Below, piece by piece: positions 32,134 to 34,181 of a stretch of DNA of 34,181 nucleotides. Both the position numbers and the translations under genes were made by a program. The notes beneath the pieces were generated by a model. The model worked only from the letters and a program-made list of their open reading frames with translations, searched no databases and was not told the DNA's origin. Origin of the DNA: Leptospiraceae bacterium. GTDB taxonomy: Bacteria; Spirochaetota; Leptospiria; Leptospirales; Leptospiraceae. The stretch's first letter is position 1. Each line of letters starts with the position of its first letter. The stretch covers positions 1 through 34,181 of the forward strand of contig JAGOHK010000047.1 of NCBI GenBank assembly GCA_017996175.1, read 5' to 3'.

Positions 32134-33279
32134 TCATTTACGGGTAACAACCATTATATGCTGCTGTTTGTCGGCAGTACCGTAGCCGTATTTAAAATTG
32201 ACTTTTTCTGGTTTTTGGTCTTCGTGTAGTTTTTGCAAATCTTTTTGAACTTTGTCGGGCCATAGTCCGATGGGTCGCGTATAACGTCCGAAAACTTTTA
32301 TATTGAAGTCTTTTTCTAAATCTTTTACCGGCGGACCTGTATCATCCATGACTATTAGCTCAGCATTTTTCAGGATGAATGCTTTCATATCGGTAAAAGA
32401 ATCATAATGAAGTAAAAAAGAAGCTGCTTTATAAGTAGAAGCGAATGTTCCGAACTTTTCTAAAAACTTCATCGTTCCAGGATTTGCCTTTAGCCCGAAG
32501 TTGGAAATATTGGTAGATAGAAAGTAAAGTTTTTTCATCGACCCGTCAACTGGATCAATAAAATCAATATCCAAACTAACTAAACCTTCTCGGTAATTTG
32601 CATTTGCTTTAATTTCTTCTTTTGTGAGGTATATTATTTCTCCGTTATCACTCAGATGAAAATTTTTAATCGAGTATGGTTTCACATTTAAAAATCCAAA
32701 GTAGGCAAGAAATACAGACGCAGTTCCTCTGAACACAGATTTACTCACATCATTTTTCATGGAGTTCGTCATAAAATAATTTAAACGAGAAATTGTATCC
32801 AGACTAGAGTTTAATTCGTATAATCCTCTCGAAATTTGAGATTCGTTCATACTTTCAATATCTGGTTCAAATCCTCCCGCTTCCAAACCAATCATTATAT
32901 ACGTGTTAGCCTTTGGGTAAATGGTAAATGCATTTGGAAAATCTGGTCCTGAAAAGGGGTAAAAGACAACTTTTGATTTTGGTTCTGGAACATTTTTATT
33001 TTTCCACTCGATAAATGGAAATTGAATTTCTTTATTGTATTGTTCCCAATGTTTAGAAATTCTCTGGCGGAAAGTTGCATAGTACGATGTCCTTGTTAGT
33101 TTACCTAATTTGGTTGTATCGTTTGCTTGTAATTTTCCGCTCAGGAAAAGAGATTTTTCCAATAACTGTTTGGAGGAAGGTGTTTCTACAATAATCGGTT
33201 GGCTAATGGTTTTATCAACTTTGCAAAAACTTAAAACGAAAAAATAGAAGAAAAATAGAATTAAAAACTTGTTACTCAT
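32134..33279 (-). CDS. Lipoprotein of unknown function, paralogue of the gene at 906-2144
   Basis: The function is not recognised. The 381-residue protein starts with a hydrophobic segment ending in VLSFCKV, a plausible lipobox with the lipidated cysteine near residue 19. It shares ordered blocks with the protein at 906-2144: YPFSGPDF, YIMIGLEAGG, VMDDTGPP, VFGRYTRPI and FKYGYG. It ends with HIMVVTRK where the paralogue has NLILLRRH, so the whole length aligns. AAAGGG seven bases before ATG 33279 is a fair ribosome binding site. It lies divergent from the permease gene and just upstream of the transpeptidase, from which the palindrome separates it. Confidence 0.85.
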   Translation of the reverse strand: MSNKFLILFFFYFFVLSFCKVDKTISQPIIVETPSSKQLLEKSLFLSGKLQANDTTKLGKLTRTSYYATFRQRISKHWEQYNKEIQFPFIEWKNKNVPEPKSKVVFYPFSGPDFPNAFTIYPKANTYIMIGLEAGGFEPDIESMNESQISRGLYELNSSLDTISRLNYFMTNSMKNDVSKSVFRGTASVFLAYFGFLNVKPYSIKNFHLSDNGEIIYLTKEEIKANANYREGLVSLDIDFIDPVDGSMKKLYFLSTNISNFGLKANPGTMKFLEKFGTFASTYKAASFLLHYDSFTDMKAFILKNAELIVMDDTGPPVKDLEKDFNIKVFGRYTRPIGLWPDKVQKDLQKLHEDQKPEKVNFKYGYGTADKQQHIMVVTRK

Positions 33280-33312
33280 GTATGCCCTTTTTTATAGTCA
33301 AATTATTCATTT

Positions 33313-34181
33313 ATGGAATTAAAGCGAACACTTTCTTTAACAGATTCGGTCTCTCTGATGTTTAGTTCAATGGTAGGATCAGGAGTATTTTTTACTACTG
33401 GCTTCATTTTAAACAAAGTAGAGAATCCTTGGCTCGTAATTACTTGTTGGATCTTGGGTGGAATTTTTGCCATCGCGGGAGCCGTTACATTTGCGTATCC
33501 AGCCGTTATTTTTCCGGAAGCCGGTGGAGATTATATCTACCTCAAAAAAGCGTATTCCCCGATGGTCGCGTTTATGAGTGGTTGGGCATCTCTCACCGTA
33601 AATTTTTCGGCGAGCATTGCGGTGCTTGGAATTGCATTTTCGAAGTACTTACAATTTATTTTTCCGGGACTAAAAGAGATTGGCAGTTTTAAAACTACAC
33701 TCGGACCAATTCCAATTGAACTTGGTCCCACGCAACTGATTGGTGCAAGCCTGATTACTTTTTTTAGTGTGATTAATTATTTTGGAATCAAACAAGCTGT
33801 TAGACTGCAAAATGTTTTTACCTCTATCAAAATCTCAGGACTTCTAATTCTTGTCATAGCAGGATTTAGTTTTGGGAATACTGACTATACTGTGCTCCGA
33901 GAAAATTCTTTTTTTCCTGATATTTTTCAAAATGTAAATCTACTCATTCTTGGAATTGTGCCTGTTTCGTTTTCGTATTTGGGTTGGAACATGGTGACTT
34001 ATGTAGCCGGTGAAATCAAAGACCCAAGAAGAATTATTCCTCTTTCTATCGTGATTGCTTGTTTTATGGTGATGTCACTTTATATAGCAATTAACTTACT
34101 CTTTTTAGTTTCTGCTCCTGTCGCAGAGCTCAAAGGGCAAGGTGGAATTGGAGTCATTGCCGCAAAACACTTGTTTGGCGA
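33313..34181 (+). CDS. APC-superfamily amino-acid permease (partial, runs off the window)
   Basis: The open frame from ATG 33313 continues to the last base, giving the first 289 residues with no stop. It begins MELKRTLSLTDSVSLMFSSM and VGSGVFFTTG, the conserved first helix of APC transporters with its unwound GSG segment. Further hydrophobic helices follow, with EAGGDYIYLKKAYSPMVAFM and the loop AGEIKDPRRIIPLS, another family hallmark. It is an inner-membrane permease for an amino acid or related compound; substrate unknown. Start ATG 33313 has no good ribosome binding site. The divergent lipoprotein gene starts 33 bases away, so both promoters are squeezed or overlapping. Confidence 0.88.
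   Translation, partial: MELKRTLSLTDSVSLMFSSMVGSGVFFTTGFILNKVENPWLVITCWILGGIFAIAGAVTFAYPAVIFPEAGGDYIYLKKAYSPMVAFMSGWASLTVNFSASIAVLGIAFSKYLQFIFPGLKEIGSFKTTLGPIPIELGPTQLIGASLITFFSVINYFGIKQAVRLQNVFTSIKISGLLILVIAGFSFGNTDYTVLRENSFFPDIFQNVNLLILGIVPVSFSYLGWNMVTYVAGEIKDPRRIIPLSIVIACFMVMSLYIAINLLFLVSAPVAELKGQGGIGVIAAKHLFG

Noticed and set aside
1..34181. CRISPR arrays, tRNAs, rRNAs and insertion-sequence transposases.
   Set aside because: I saw no regular spaced repeats, no tRNA T-loop with a matching acceptor, and no transposase or integrase gene on either strand.

Overview
This AT-rich window (34.2 kb, 32 protein-coding genes called, no rRNA, tRNA or CRISPR seen) looks like the chromosome of a spirochaete of the Leptospiraceae or a close relative. 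The best markers are a protein matching the leptospiral DUF1564 family (19696-20199), one matching the leptospiral DUF1574 family (11006-12094), a FliG-like protein, cysteine-containing lipoprotein signal peptides, a 7TMR-DISM adenylate cyclase and a divergent outer-membrane barrel. Genus assignment is inference; no database was searched.

Layout. 46-3451 (+): a secreted metallo-beta-lactamase-fold hydrolase, a lipoprotein of unknown function, and an amidohydrolase-like protein that has lost its metal ligands. 3452-4189 (-): a soluble protein joining a MotA cytoplasmic-loop motif to a FliG C-terminal domain. 4190-5122: gene-poor DNA with patches richer in GC and a long hairpin. 5123-10153 (-): an unknown protein, an EamA transporter, an outer-membrane barrel and an adenylate cyclase. 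10154-10691: a second gene-poor stretch, then a small helical protein with a good terminator.

11006-19537 (-) is a tightly packed run: nadC-rsh, rfbA-rfbC (rhamnose-precursor enzymes, with rfbB and rfbD absent here), then a NYN ribonuclease, nrnA, an MBOAT O-acyltransferase and its SGNH-like DUF1574 partner. It mixes stringent response and RNA turnover with surface-polysaccharide building and acylation. At 19696-23197 a DUF1564 gene diverges from a response regulator/histidine kinase pair.

23430-29117 holds mainly metabolic and envelope genes: a double-hotdog hydratase, a divergent FolP, an M23 peptidase, a Fur-family regulator overlapping a quinone oxidoreductase, and an OlsB-like acyltransferase. 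29222-29886 is a Phd/VapC toxin-antitoxin pair. 29893-33279 (-) has a SpoIID-like wall enzyme, a penicillin-binding transpeptidase and a second copy of the lipoprotein family found at 906-2144. The window ends inside an APC permease.

The strongest points for a second look are: the MotA/FliG chimera, which keeps the equivalents of both stator residues (R90, E98) and three rotor residues (R281, D288, D289); a 50-bp perfect palindrome that contains the start codon of the transpeptidase gene; a second palindrome beginning GTAG; a 127-bp element with 24-bp near-perfect inverted ends; and two enzyme-family members (amidohydrolase, FolP) with altered key motifs. I see no complete undescribed defence or mobile system.
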